Part shown: in pieces, positions 16,921 through 24,712 of the stretch
Numbering within the stretch: position 1 is the stretch's first letter
Layout of the letters: each line of letters begins with the position of its first letter
Source: Pseudoduganella albidiflava
Lineage (GTDB): Bacteria; Pseudomonadota; Gammaproteobacteria; Burkholderiales; Burkholderiaceae_D
Direction: 5' to 3'
Length of the DNA: 64,000 nt
Assembly: GCF_004322755.1 (NCBI RefSeq)
Contig: NZ_CP036401.1
Location: forward strand, 1,302,001 to 1,366,000
Program-made: the position numbers and the translations under genes
The notes under the pieces: model-generated
The model's input: only the letters and a program-made list of their open reading frames with translations
The model's database searches: none
Told to the model about the DNA's origin: nothing

Positions 16921-18142
16921 CATCCTGATCGTCGGAGCCGGCCCCGCCGGATCAGTGGCCGCGGCGCTGCTGCGCAAGCAGGGCCGCCAGGTGCTCGTCA
17001 TCGAGCGCGAACAGTTTCCCCGTTTTTCGATCGGCGAGAGCCTGCTGCCGCAGAGCATGCAGTACCTGGAAGAAGCGGGCATGCTGCGCGCCGTCGTCGA
17101 GGCGGGCTTCCAGTACAAGAACGGTGCCGCCTTCATGAAGAACGGCGTGTACACGGACTTCGATTTCCGCGACAAGCATTCGGAAGGCTGGGGCACCACG
17201 TACCAGGTGCAGCGCGCCGACTTCGACCACCTGCTGGCAAAGGAAGCCGCGAAGCAGGGCGCCGAGATCCGCTTCCGCCATGAAGTGCTGAATATCGAGC
17301 TGGGCCAGCCGGGCGGCCGCTCGCTCGTCACGGTGAAGGACCTCGACGGCGCGCAGTACCAGGTCGATGCCGGCTTCATCCTCGATGCCAGCGGTTTCGG
17401 CCGCATCCTGCCGCGGCTCCTGAAGCTGGAAACGCCATCGAACTTCCCGGTGCGCGGCGCGATCTTCACGCACGTCAAGGATGGCATCGGCCCGGACGCC
17501 GGGTTCGACCGCAACAAGATCCGCGTCACGGTGCACCCGAAGCACACCAATGTGTGGTTCTGGACCATCCCGTTCGCCGGCGGCCGCTGCTCGCTGGGCG
17601 TGGTGGCGGAAACCTCGTACCTGGAGCAGTACCAGGGCTCGCCGACCGAGCGGCTGCAGATGATCGTGGCCGAGGAACCGTCGCTGGCGGGCCTGCTGAA
17701 GGATGCCGCGTGGGATACCCCGGCGCGCCAGATCACCGGCTATTCCGCGAACGTCGACAGGCTGTGGGGCGAGGGCTATGCGCTGCTGGGCAATGCCGGC
17801 GAATTCCTCGACCCGGTGTTCTCGTCCGGCGTGACGATCGCGGTGCGCTCGGCCAGCCTGGCCGCCGCCGCGCTGAAGCGGCAGTTCGCCGGCGAAACGG
17901 TGGACTGGCAGGCCGACTACGGCGCGCCGCTGCGCAAGGGTGTCGACACCTTCCGCGCGTTCGTCGAATCGTGGTACGAGGGCGGCTTCCAGACCATCAT
18001 CTTCCATGAACGCCAGCAGCCGGAGATCCGCCGCATGATCTCGGCCATCCTGGCCGGCTACGCGTGGGACCAGTCGAACCCGTACGTGAAGGAAACCGCG
18101 CGCCGCCTGGCGGCGCTGGAGGCCGCGTGCAAACTGGGCTGA
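16895..18142 (+). CDS. FAD-dependent oxidoreductase / flavin halogenase-like enzyme
   Basis: A 415-residue flavoprotein of the tryptophan-halogenase/geranylgeranyl-reductase group. It has the Rossmann motif DILIVGAGPAGSVAAALL (9-26), SIGESLLP, a KNG at residues 75-77, WFWTIP at 221-226, which matches the WxWxIP part of the halogenase signature (the leading Gly is Val), and GNAGEFLDPVFSSGV near 290. Related genes are frequent in aryl-polyene and flexirubin clusters; some such pigments carry halogens (xanthomonadins are brominated). Whether this one halogenates, hydroxylates or desaturates cannot be settled by reading. Start ATG 16895 lies 26 nt inside the exporter gene. Confidence 0.85.
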   Translation: MQKQLESADILIVGAGPAGSVAAALLRKQGRQVLVIEREQFPRFSIGESLLPQSMQYLEEAGMLRAVVEAGFQYKNGAAFMKNGVYTDFDFRDKHSEGWGTTYQVQRADFDHLLAKEAAKQGAEIRFRHEVLNIELGQPGGRSLVTVKDLDGAQYQVDAGFILDASGFGRILPRLLKLETPSNFPVRGAIFTHVKDGIGPDAGFDRNKIRVTVHPKHTNVWFWTIPFAGGRCSLGVVAETSYLEQYQGSPTERLQMIVAEEPSLAGLLKDAAWDTPARQITGYSANVDRLWGEGYALLGNAGEFLDPVFSSGVTIAVRSASLAAAALKRQFAGETVDWQADYGAPLRKGVDTFRAFVESWYEGGFQTIIFHERQQPEIRRMISAILAGYAWDQSNPYVKETARRLAALEAACKLG

Positions 18143-18717
18143 AAGCGCGCCTGAGGGTGTGGTCGAATCAGCGGCCGAACCGGCGGCTGATTCCAGCGCT
18201 CCTGCTGGCCGCCGCGCTGGCCGGCTGCGCGTCGTCCCCGCCGGTGCCGGCCCGGCTCGGGCTGAAGCTGCACCCGGCCGCGCTGGGCCAGTCGATCAGC
18301 GTGCAGCAGCACCTGAAGGTGGAACGCGCCGGCCGCATCGACGACATGGACGTGGCGCTGCAGGTCGAGCCGGACGCGATCGACATGGTCGGCCTGGCGT
18401 TCGGCCAGCGCGTGCTGACCGTGCACTACGACGGCAAGGAAGTGAAGGAATGGCGGCACGTTATGCTGCCGCGCCAGGTGCGCGCGGACGACGTGCTGGA
18501 AGACATGCAGTTGACCCTGTGGCCGGTGGAAGCGGTGGCGCGGGCGCTGCCGCCCGGCTGGCGCATCGCCGAGGATGGATTGCGCCGGACGCTGTACCTG
18601 AACGACGAGCCCATCATGCGTATCGCCTACAGCGGCAGCCCGCGCTGGAGCGGCACGGTGGTGCTGGACAACCTGCGGTATAAATACCGGCTGACGATCC
18701 AGTTCGCCGCCGAGTAA
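18127..18717 (+). CDS. DUF3261 outer-membrane lipoprotein of the polyene cluster
   Basis: A 196-residue lipoprotein with signal segment RRLIPALLLAAALAGC and lipobox LAGC. The body (SISVQQHLKVERAGRIDDMDVALQ, LTVHYDGKEV, LWPVEAVARALPPGW) matches the DUF3261 type that accompanies aryl-polyene clusters. I chose GTG 18127 because GGAGG lies five bases upstream; it overlaps the FAD-enzyme stop by 16 nt. Likely an outer-membrane partner in receiving or anchoring the polyene lipid; no biochemical role is known to me. Confidence 0.8.
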   Translation: MQTGLKARLRVWSNQRPNRRLIPALLLAAALAGCASSPPVPARLGLKLHPAALGQSISVQQHLKVERAGRIDDMDVALQVEPDAIDMVGLAFGQRVLTVHYDGKEVKEWRHVMLPRQVRADDVLEDMQLTLWPVEAVARALPPGWRIAEDGLRRTLYLNDEPIMRIAYSGSPRWSGTVVLDNLRYKYRLTIQFAAE

Positions 18718-18740
18718 AGAGTTTTGATATCGAGTTGTCA

Positions 18741-20402
18741 ATGAGTGCAATGAACGTCTACCTGAACGAGTGCGGCATCGTGTGCGCGCTGGGCACCGGC
18801 CTCGCAGAGGTGCGGGCGAACCTGTTCGCCGGCACGCCCGGCACGCTGCCCGCCACCGAATGCTCGCCGGGCCGCGAGCTGCCGCTGGGCCAGGTGCGCG
18901 CGGCGCTGCCGTCGGTCGCGCACCTGCCGCCGGCGCAGCGCAGCCGCAACAACGCGCTGGCGCTGGCCGCGCTGGCGCAGATCCGGCCGGCCGTGGACGC
19001 GGCCGTGGCGCGCTTCGGCGCCGATCGCGTGGGCGTCATCATCGGCACCAGCACGTCCGGCATCGCCGAAACGGAAAAGGCGCTGATGCACCGTGCCGCG
19101 CATGGCGAGCTGGCGCCCGGTTTCCATTACGGGCAGCAGGAAATGGGCTCGCCGGCGGCACTGCTGGCCGACGAGCTGGGCATCGCCGGGCCGGCATACG
19201 TGCATTCGAGCGCCTGCTCGTCCAGCGCCAAGGCGATGGCCAGCGCCGCGCGGCTGATCCGCATGGGCCTGTGCGACGCGGTGCTGACGGGCGGCGTCGA
19301 TTCGCTGTGCACCTTCACGGTGGCCGGCTTTTCCGCGCTGGAATCGGTCAGCGCGGCGCGCTGCAACCCGATGAGCGCCAACCGCGACGGCATCAATATC
19401 GGCGAAGGCGCCGCGCTGTTCCTGCTGACTCGCGAGCCGGCGGCGGTGACGCTGGCCGGGTGGGGCGAATCGTCCGACGGGCATCACATGTCGGCGCCCG
19501 ATCCGGCCGGCGGCGGCGCGCGGATCGCCATGCTCGACGCGCTGCGGCGCGCCGGCCTGCAACCGGCCGACATCGACTACATCAACATGCACGGCACCGC
19601 CACGCAGCAGAACGATGCGATGGAATCGAAGGTGATCGCCGGGCTGTTCGGCTGCGAAGTACCGGCCAGTTCGACCAAGCCGTTCACCGGCCACACGCTG
19701 GGCGCGGCGGCGGCGATCGAGGCGGCGCTGTGCTGGCTGGCGCTGCAGCCGGACAACGACCGCGGCGCGCTGCCGCCCCACCTGTGGGATGGCGTACCGG
19801 ATGCGGCGCTGCCGGCCCTGAACCTGGTGCCGGTGGGCGCCACGCTGGGCCGGCCAGTGCGCCATGTGATGAGCAATTCCTTCGCGTTCGGCGGTTCGAA
19901 CGCGGTACTGGTGCTGGGGCGCGCGGCGCCGCTTGCGCAGGATGCGGCGACCCTTCCACCGGTCGCTGACATCCTTCCGCATTCCGGCCAGATGGTGCTG
20001 CTCGACCGTGTCGTCAGCGTCGGTGACGACGACCTGTGCGCCGAGGTGGTGATCCGGCCGGACAGCATGTTCTGCGACGGCACGGCCGTCGGCGCCTGGG
20101 TCGGCATCGAGTACATGGCGCAGGCCATCGCGGCGCATGCCGGCTGGCTGGCGCGGCGCCGCGGCGACGCCGTCAAGGTGGGCTTCCTGCTGGGGTCGCG
20201 CAAGTATGAGGCGGGCGTTCCCGCGTTCGACGTGGGCAGCGTGCTGCATGTGCACGCGCACCGCGCGCTGCAGGGCGACAACGGCCTGGGCGCGTTCGAA
20301 TGCAGGATCGACGCAGGGGGGAATACCGTGGCCACGGCTACCGTGACGGTGTTCCAGCCCGACAATGTCAATGAGTTTCTTTCAGGTGGAACAGCGGTAT
20401 GA
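18741..20402 (+). CDS. Beta-ketoacyl-ACP synthase fused to a dehydratase domain
   Basis: A 553-residue fusion. Residues 1 to about 400 are a complete ketosynthase with nucleophile Cys159 in VHSSACSSSAKAM, His in NMHGTATQQND, and KPFTGHTLGAAAAIE. Residues about 410-553 are a FabA-like hot-dog domain (ADILPHSGQMVLLDRVVSV, WVGIEYMAQAIAAHAGW). In characterised aryl-polyene systems ketosynthase ApeO and dehydratase ApeP are separate adjacent genes; here one reading frame covers both. ATG 18741 has GAG six bases before it; a TTG two codons upstream is less likely. A 4-nt overlap couples it to the reductase. Confidence 0.88.
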   Translation: MSAMNVYLNECGIVCALGTGLAEVRANLFAGTPGTLPATECSPGRELPLGQVRAALPSVAHLPPAQRSRNNALALAALAQIRPAVDAAVARFGADRVGVIIGTSTSGIAETEKALMHRAAHGELAPGFHYGQQEMGSPAALLADELGIAGPAYVHSSACSSSAKAMASAARLIRMGLCDAVLTGGVDSLCTFTVAGFSALESVSAARCNPMSANRDGINIGEGAALFLLTREPAAVTLAGWGESSDGHHMSAPDPAGGGARIAMLDALRRAGLQPADIDYINMHGTATQQNDAMESKVIAGLFGCEVPASSTKPFTGHTLGAAAAIEAALCWLALQPDNDRGALPPHLWDGVPDAALPALNLVPVGATLGRPVRHVMSNSFAFGGSNAVLVLGRAAPLAQDAATLPPVADILPHSGQMVLLDRVVSVGDDDLCAEVVIRPDSMFCDGTAVGAWVGIEYMAQAIAAHAGWLARRRGDAVKVGFLLGSRKYEAGVPAFDVGSVLHVHAHRALQGDNGLGAFECRIDAGGNTVATATVTVFQPDNVNEFLSGGTAV

Positions 20403-21184
20403 GTACGGATCAACTTAACAATGCGCCCATGGGCAAGCCCGCGGCCACGCCGCCCAGTGTGCTGGTGACGGGTTCGTCGCGCGGCATCGGCAAGGCGATT
20501 GCGCTGCGCCTGGCGCGCGACGGCTACGACGTGGTGCTGCATTGCCGCAGCGGGCGCGACGAAGCCGAGGCGGTGGCCGCGCAGATCGCCGCCATGAACC
20601 CGGGGTCGCGCAACCCGGCGCGAGTGCTGCAGTTCGACGTGAGCGACCGCGCCGCTACCGCCGCGGCGCTGGAGGCGGACATCGCCGAACACGGCTGCTA
20701 CTACGGCGTGGTCGCCAACGCCGGCATCGCGCGCGACAACGCCTTCCCGGCGATGTCCGGCGAAGACTGGGATCTCGTGCTGCGCACGAACCTGGACGGC
20801 TTCTACAACGTGCTGAACCCGCTGGTGATGCCGCTGGTGCAGCGCCGCAAGCCGGGCCGCATCGTCACCCTGGCTTCCGTGTCCGGCCTGGTCGGCAACC
20901 GCGGGCAAGTCAACTACAGCGCCGCCAAGGCCGGCATCATCGGCGCCACCAAGGCGCTGGCGCTGGAACTGGCCAAGCGCGCGATCACGGTGAACTGCGT
21001 GGCGCCCGGCCTGATCGATACCGACATGACGAGCGAGGTGCCGATGGAGGAAGCCTTGAAGATGATCCCGGCGCGCCGTGTCGGCAGGCCGGAAGAGGTG
21101 GCCGCCGCCGTCAGCTTCCTGATGAGCGAGGATGCCGGCTACATCACCCGGCAAGTCATTTCCGTCAACGGTGGCCTGGCATGA
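20399..21184 (+). CDS. 3-oxoacyl-ACP reductase (FabG-like) of the polyene cluster
   Basis: A 261-residue short-chain dehydrogenase: cofactor motif VTGSSRGIGKAIA, NAG in VVANAGIARDNAF, catalytic Ser in LASVSGLVG and the YSAAK Tyr/Lys pair. It reduces the keto group in each extension round; the position between the two ketosynthases matches ApeQ. The N-terminus has about 20 extra residues before the fold. It overlaps neighbours on both sides by ATGA-type 4-nt overlaps. Confidence 0.92.
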   Translation: MSTDQLNNAPMGKPAATPPSVLVTGSSRGIGKAIALRLARDGYDVVLHCRSGRDEAEAVAAQIAAMNPGSRNPARVLQFDVSDRAATAAALEADIAEHGCYYGVVANAGIARDNAFPAMSGEDWDLVLRTNLDGFYNVLNPLVMPLVQRRKPGRIVTLASVSGLVGNRGQVNYSAAKAGIIGATKALALELAKRAITVNCVAPGLIDTDMTSEVPMEEALKMIPARRVGRPEEVAAAVSFLMSEDAGYITRQVISVNGGLA

Positions 21185-22407
21185 GCCGCCGCGTCGTCGT
21201 CACCGGCATGGCCGGCATCAGCCCGATCGGCAACGACTGGGCCAGCGTGCGCCAGCGGCTGGGCGAGTACCGCAACGCCATCGTGCGGATGGAACAGTGG
21301 GCCAGCTATGAAGGCCTGAACACGAACCTGGGCGCGCCGGCCGCGCCGTTCGAGCTCACCGCGCGCTACAACCGCAAGACCACGCGCAGCATGGGCCGCG
21401 TGGCGCTGATGGCCACACGCGCCAGCGAACTGGCGCTGCTCGACGCCGGCCTGCTCGACCATCCGCTGCTGACCTCGGGCCGGATGGGCGTGTCCTTCGG
21501 TTCCTCGGCCGGCACGCCCAGTGCCATCGGCGACTTCGGCCGCATGATGGAAGACCGCACCACGAAAGGCATCAACGCCACCACCTACATCAAGATGATG
21601 GCGCACACCGCGCCGGTCAACATCGGCGTGTTCTTCGGCATGACCGGGCGGGTGTACACCACGTCGTCGGCCTGCACCTCCGGCAGCCAGGGCATCGGCT
21701 ACGCGTATGAAGCGATCCGGAGCGGCGCGCAGACGGCCATGCTGGCCGGCGGCGCCGAGGAACTCGACGCCACCGAGGCGGCCGTGTTCGACACGCTGTT
21801 CGCCACCAGCACGCGCAACGATGCGCCGCACACCTCGCCCCGGCCGTTCGATGCGCAGCGCGACGGCCTGGTGATCGGCGAAGGCGCCGGCGCGCTGGTG
21901 CTGGAGGAACGCGAGCATGCGCTGGCGCGCGGCGCCACGATCCACGCCGAGCTGGTGGGCTTCGGCACCAACAGCGACGGCGTGCACGTGACGCAGCCCA
22001 ACGCGGCGACGATGAAGACGGCGATGCTGCTGGCGCTCGAGGATGCCGGCCTGGAGCCGTCCGCGATCGGCTATATCAACGCGCACGGCACCGGCACCGC
22101 CCAGGGCGACGTGGCCGAATCGCAGGCCACGCAACAGGTGTTCGGCGGCGGCGTGCCGATCAGTTCCCTGAAGAGCTACATGGGCCACACGCTGGGCGCC
22201 TGCGGTGCGCTGGAAGCCTGGATCAGCATCGAGATGATGCGCGAGGGCTGGTTCGCGCCGACCATCAACCTCGACGGCGTCGATCCGCAATGCGCGGCAC
22301 TCGACTACATCGTCGGCGAGGGCCGCGCGCTGCGGTGCGATTACGTAATGTCGAACAATTTCGCGTTCGGCGGCATCAATACGTCGCTGATCTTCAAGCG
22401 CCCCTGA
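21181..22407 (+). CDS. Second beta-ketoacyl-ACP synthase of the polyene cluster
   Basis: A 408-residue ketosynthase with all catalytic residues: Cys165 in TTSSACTSGSQGIG, His302 in INAHGTGTAQGD, Lys331 and His336 in LKSYMGHTLGACG. By position it is the ApeR counterpart, which in other species can act early in chain elongation. ATG 21181 shares ATGA with the reductase gene; the frame is open much further upstream only because of GC bias. It is the last core enzyme of the overlapping block; a 40-nt gap follows. Confidence 0.92.
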   Translation: MSRRVVVTGMAGISPIGNDWASVRQRLGEYRNAIVRMEQWASYEGLNTNLGAPAAPFELTARYNRKTTRSMGRVALMATRASELALLDAGLLDHPLLTSGRMGVSFGSSAGTPSAIGDFGRMMEDRTTKGINATTYIKMMAHTAPVNIGVFFGMTGRVYTTSSACTSGSQGIGYAYEAIRSGAQTAMLAGGAEELDATEAAVFDTLFATSTRNDAPHTSPRPFDAQRDGLVIGEGAGALVLEEREHALARGATIHAELVGFGTNSDGVHVTQPNAATMKTAMLLALEDAGLEPSAIGYINAHGTGTAQGDVAESQATQQVFGGGVPISSLKSYMGHTLGACGALEAWISIEMMREGWFAPTINLDGVDPQCAALDYIVGEGRALRCDYVMSNNFAFGGINTSLIFKRP

Positions 22408-22447
22408 AAACAATTCAAAGTTCACTCACCACAACAAAGGAAGAAAA

Positions 22448-22894
22448 ATGAAAAAAGCAATGTTGACGATGGTCCTGGCGGCAAGCGCCGTCGCCGCCTC
22501 CCTGCCGGCCACCGCGGCCGATCGCGCGATGATGGTGCCGATCGAGAACGCGTTGAACAGCAACGATGCGAAGGGCCGCCTGGGCGACACGGTGAAGTTC
22601 TACTTCGGCGACCAGAAGACCCCGAAAGTGGCCTCGAAGATCACTTCCGACAGCACCAGCCAGAAGACCAACAGCGTGGGCAAGTCGCCCGAGGAAGCCT
22701 GCCACTGGGCCTTCCTGTCGGCGATGCTGGCACTGAAGAAGAAGGCCGACTCGGTGGGCGCCGATGCGGTGGTCAACATCGTCAGCAACTACAAGCACAA
22801 GGAAATGTCGAGCCAGACGGAGTTCGAATGCCATGACGGCAATATCGTCAGCGGCGTGGCGCTGAAGGGCGATTTCGTCAAGCTGGCCAAGTAA
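22448..22894 (+). CDS. Small secreted protein at the end of the polyene operon
   Basis: A 148-residue protein with signal peptide MKKAMLTMVLAASAVAASLPATA. The mature part has two Cys (EEACHWAF, EFECHDG) that may form a disulfide and a segment KKADSVGADAVVNIVS that recalls the GADAVV core of YbjQ/UPF0145 proteins; similar proteins are sometimes mislabelled excinuclease subunits. AAAGGAAG precedes the ATG. Its recurrent place in aryl-polyene clusters suggests an envelope role, but I know of no assigned function. Confidence 0.75.
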   Translation: MKKAMLTMVLAASAVAASLPATAADRAMMVPIENALNSNDAKGRLGDTVKFYFGDQKTPKVASKITSDSTSQKTNSVGKSPEEACHWAFLSAMLALKKKADSVGADAVVNIVSNYKHKEMSSQTEFECHDGNIVSGVALKGDFVKLAK

Positions 22895-23491
22895 GTGACG
22901 GCGGCCGCGCACGTGTGGCTGGCCCGTTGCGACGGGCTGGACGAAGCGCGGCTGCACGAATACGGGCGCTGGCTGGGCGCTGGCGAGCGGGAACGCGGCT
23001 TCGTGCGCGAAGCGCGCCGCCGCCAGTTCATCGCCGCGCGGGCGCTGCTGCGGATCGCCATCGGCACGCTGCTCGGTGTGCCACCCGAATCGGTGGAACT
23101 GGGCGGCGCGCCGGGGCGGGCACCGTGGCTGGTCGCGCCGGCGGTGCCGCTGCCGGGTTTGTCGGTGTCGCACAGCGGGCCCTGGGTCGGCTGTGCGGTC
23201 AGCTTCGCTACGGCGCTCGGGCTGGATATTGAAATGAAGGATGCCGCGCGCGATATCGGCGCGCTGGCCGAACAGGCGTTCGACGCGGCCACCTGCGCGC
23301 GGCTTGCCGCGCTGCCCGAGGGGGCGCGGGTCGATGCGTTTTATGCCGCGTGGAGTACGCAGGAAGCGCGGATCAAGCTAAGCGTGGAAGCGGGCGGCAC
23401 ATATGCGTTGCCGCACGATGCATTGTCGGTGGTGGTGTGCAGCGCCGTGCCGCTGGCGGATGTGCCCCGGTTGCAAATCGTGGACTTGTGA
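22895..23491 (+). CDS. Sfp-type 4'-phosphopantetheinyl transferase
   Basis: A 198-residue transferase. It shows the SVSHSG strand, the magnesium motif LGLDIEMKD and AWSTQEARIKLS, which corresponds to the usual W-x-x-KEA-x-K signature with Gln for the first Lys. It likely converts the two cluster carrier proteins to their holo form. Translation starts at GTG 22895 directly after the preceding stop codon. It is the last gene of the operon; palindromic repeats follow. Confidence 0.88.
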   Translation: MTAAAHVWLARCDGLDEARLHEYGRWLGAGERERGFVREARRRQFIAARALLRIAIGTLLGVPPESVELGGAPGRAPWLVAPAVPLPGLSVSHSGPWVGCAVSFATALGLDIEMKDAARDIGALAEQAFDAATCARLAALPEGARVDAFYAAWSTQEARIKLSVEAGGTYALPHDALSVVVCSAVPLADVPRLQIVDL

Positions 23492-23500
23492 GGTCGCTGG

Positions 23501-23694
23501 TGTCGGACACTTATGCCGCTTAGTTAAGCAAACCCCAAGTGCAAAGTCCGGGGTCAGACCCGGCGGGTCTGACCCCCGCCCTTCGCTGTTGGGGTGAATG
23601 CATGCGCTCTCAATGTGTCGGGTAACACTTAACTTAACGGCAGCAGTGTCTGACACCGTTCTCTGGAAACCGCCCAGAAAATAGTGTCAGACAC
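23501..23694. repeat. Cluster of TGTC(T/A/G)GACA-type palindromes after the polyene operon
   Basis: Between convergent genes lie TGTCGGACAC (23501), GTGTCTGACAC (23646) and GTGTCAGACAC (23684), with the 27-bp element 23550-23576 between them. The second and third are reverse complements of each other. TGTCGGACACC also occurs in the intergenic stretch at 49315. The spacing and flanks differ, so this is a dispersed repeat family rather than a tandem array. No gene is visible from 23492 to 23707. Confidence 0.65.
23550..23576. repeat. 27-bp perfect palindromic intergenic repeat
   Basis: Arms GGGGTCAGACCC and GGGTCTGACCCC flank the spacer GGC. The same structure with one compensated base pair is at 37363-37389. 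Confidence 0.75.
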
Positions 23695-23707
23695 CAGCGG
23701 TAGGAGG

Positions 23708-24631
23708 CTACTGCCACAGCCAGTTCCACAACCCCGGCAGCCGCGGATGTTCGGCGGCGCTGTTCACGGTACTGGCCAGCGCGGCCCGCTCCAGCGCGTC
23801 GTGGTCGTCGTAGAACGGCTTGCCGGCGACGGGCATGTCGAGTTCGCGCGCCACGTCGACGAGGATGCGCAGGTAGACCTCGAGGTTGCGCGCCGTGTAG
23901 GTATTCACGTCGTGGAAGGTGACGATGACCGGCGTGTGGCCATCGACCACCTGCATGGTGCCGGCGGCCCAGCGCGCGCGGGTGTCGGCCAGCATCCTGA
24001 GCATGTTGGAGCGCTTGTGCCAGCTGAAGTTGACGCCCCAGATCTTGCCGTCGTTGGCGTTCAGGTCCGTCAGCAGCATGCGCAGGCCATGGCGGTGGTA
24101 GCCCTCCAGCGTGGCGGCGTCGTAGGCCCAGAACGGCGGGCGTACCAGGCGCGGCGCGTTGCCGGTGAGCTCGCGCAAGTCGTCCACGCCGCGGCGCAGC
24201 GACTCGTCGAGTTCCGCCGCGGCCATGAAGCGGTGGTTCGAGTGCAGGGCGGTGGCCGAATGCAGTGCCACGACATGGCCGGCGGCGTGCTCGCGCCGGA
24301 TCAGTGCGCGGCCGGTCTCGGTGCCGCCGCCGTGCCAGTGGCGGGTTTGCGTGAAGAAGACGGCCTTGATGCCGTCCTGCACGGCGTTATGGTCCAGGGT
24401 GTCGAGCACCCGTGCGGTGGAATTGTCGCCGCGCGAACCGCTCGGACCGTCGTCGAAGCTGAGCAGGAAACGGATAGGTGCCGGCGCGGCCAGCGCCGAC
24501 GGTATGGGGGCCGGCGCAGAAGGTGTAGAAACCCGCGCCGACGGGATAGGTGCCGGCGCAGGCTCCTCGCCCGCATGTGCCAGGTGCGCGGCGGCGGCAA
24601 GGATGAAACAGAAGAGTGGTCGGATCGGCAC
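23708..24631 (-). CDS. Exported polysaccharide deacetylase family protein
   Basis: A 307-residue NodB-fold deacetylase with signal peptide MPIRPLFCFILAAAAHLAHA. A low-complexity linker repeats APAPIPSA. The catalytic Asp motif is LLSFDDGPSG, a His cluster follows in VALHSATALHSNHRF, and VRPPFWAYD gives the Arg-Pro-Pro-Phe motif. Such enzymes remove acetyl groups from cell-wall or exopolysaccharide amino sugars. It is convergent with the polyene operon and divergent from the methyltransferase gene 81 nt away. Unrelated to the polyene pathway as far as sequence shows. Confidence 0.85.
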   Translation of the reverse strand: MPIRPLFCFILAAAAHLAHAGEEPAPAPIPSARVSTPSAPAPIPSALAAPAPIRFLLSFDDGPSGSRGDNSTARVLDTLDHNAVQDGIKAVFFTQTRHWHGGGTETGRALIRREHAAGHVVALHSATALHSNHRFMAAAELDESLRRGVDDLRELTGNAPRLVRPPFWAYDAATLEGYHRHGLRMLLTDLNANDGKIWGVNFSWHKRSNMLRMLADTRARWAAGTMQVVDGHTPVIVTFHDVNTYTARNLEVYLRILVDVARELDMPVAGKPFYDDHDALERAALASTVNSAAEHPRLPGLWNWLWQ

Positions 24632-24712
24632 GTTGGTGGCTTCACATAAAAACGGGCTGCATTATAGATTGGTCAGCGCGGGCCCGCCCGCATCAAATTT
24701 GAGGAAAATTGT

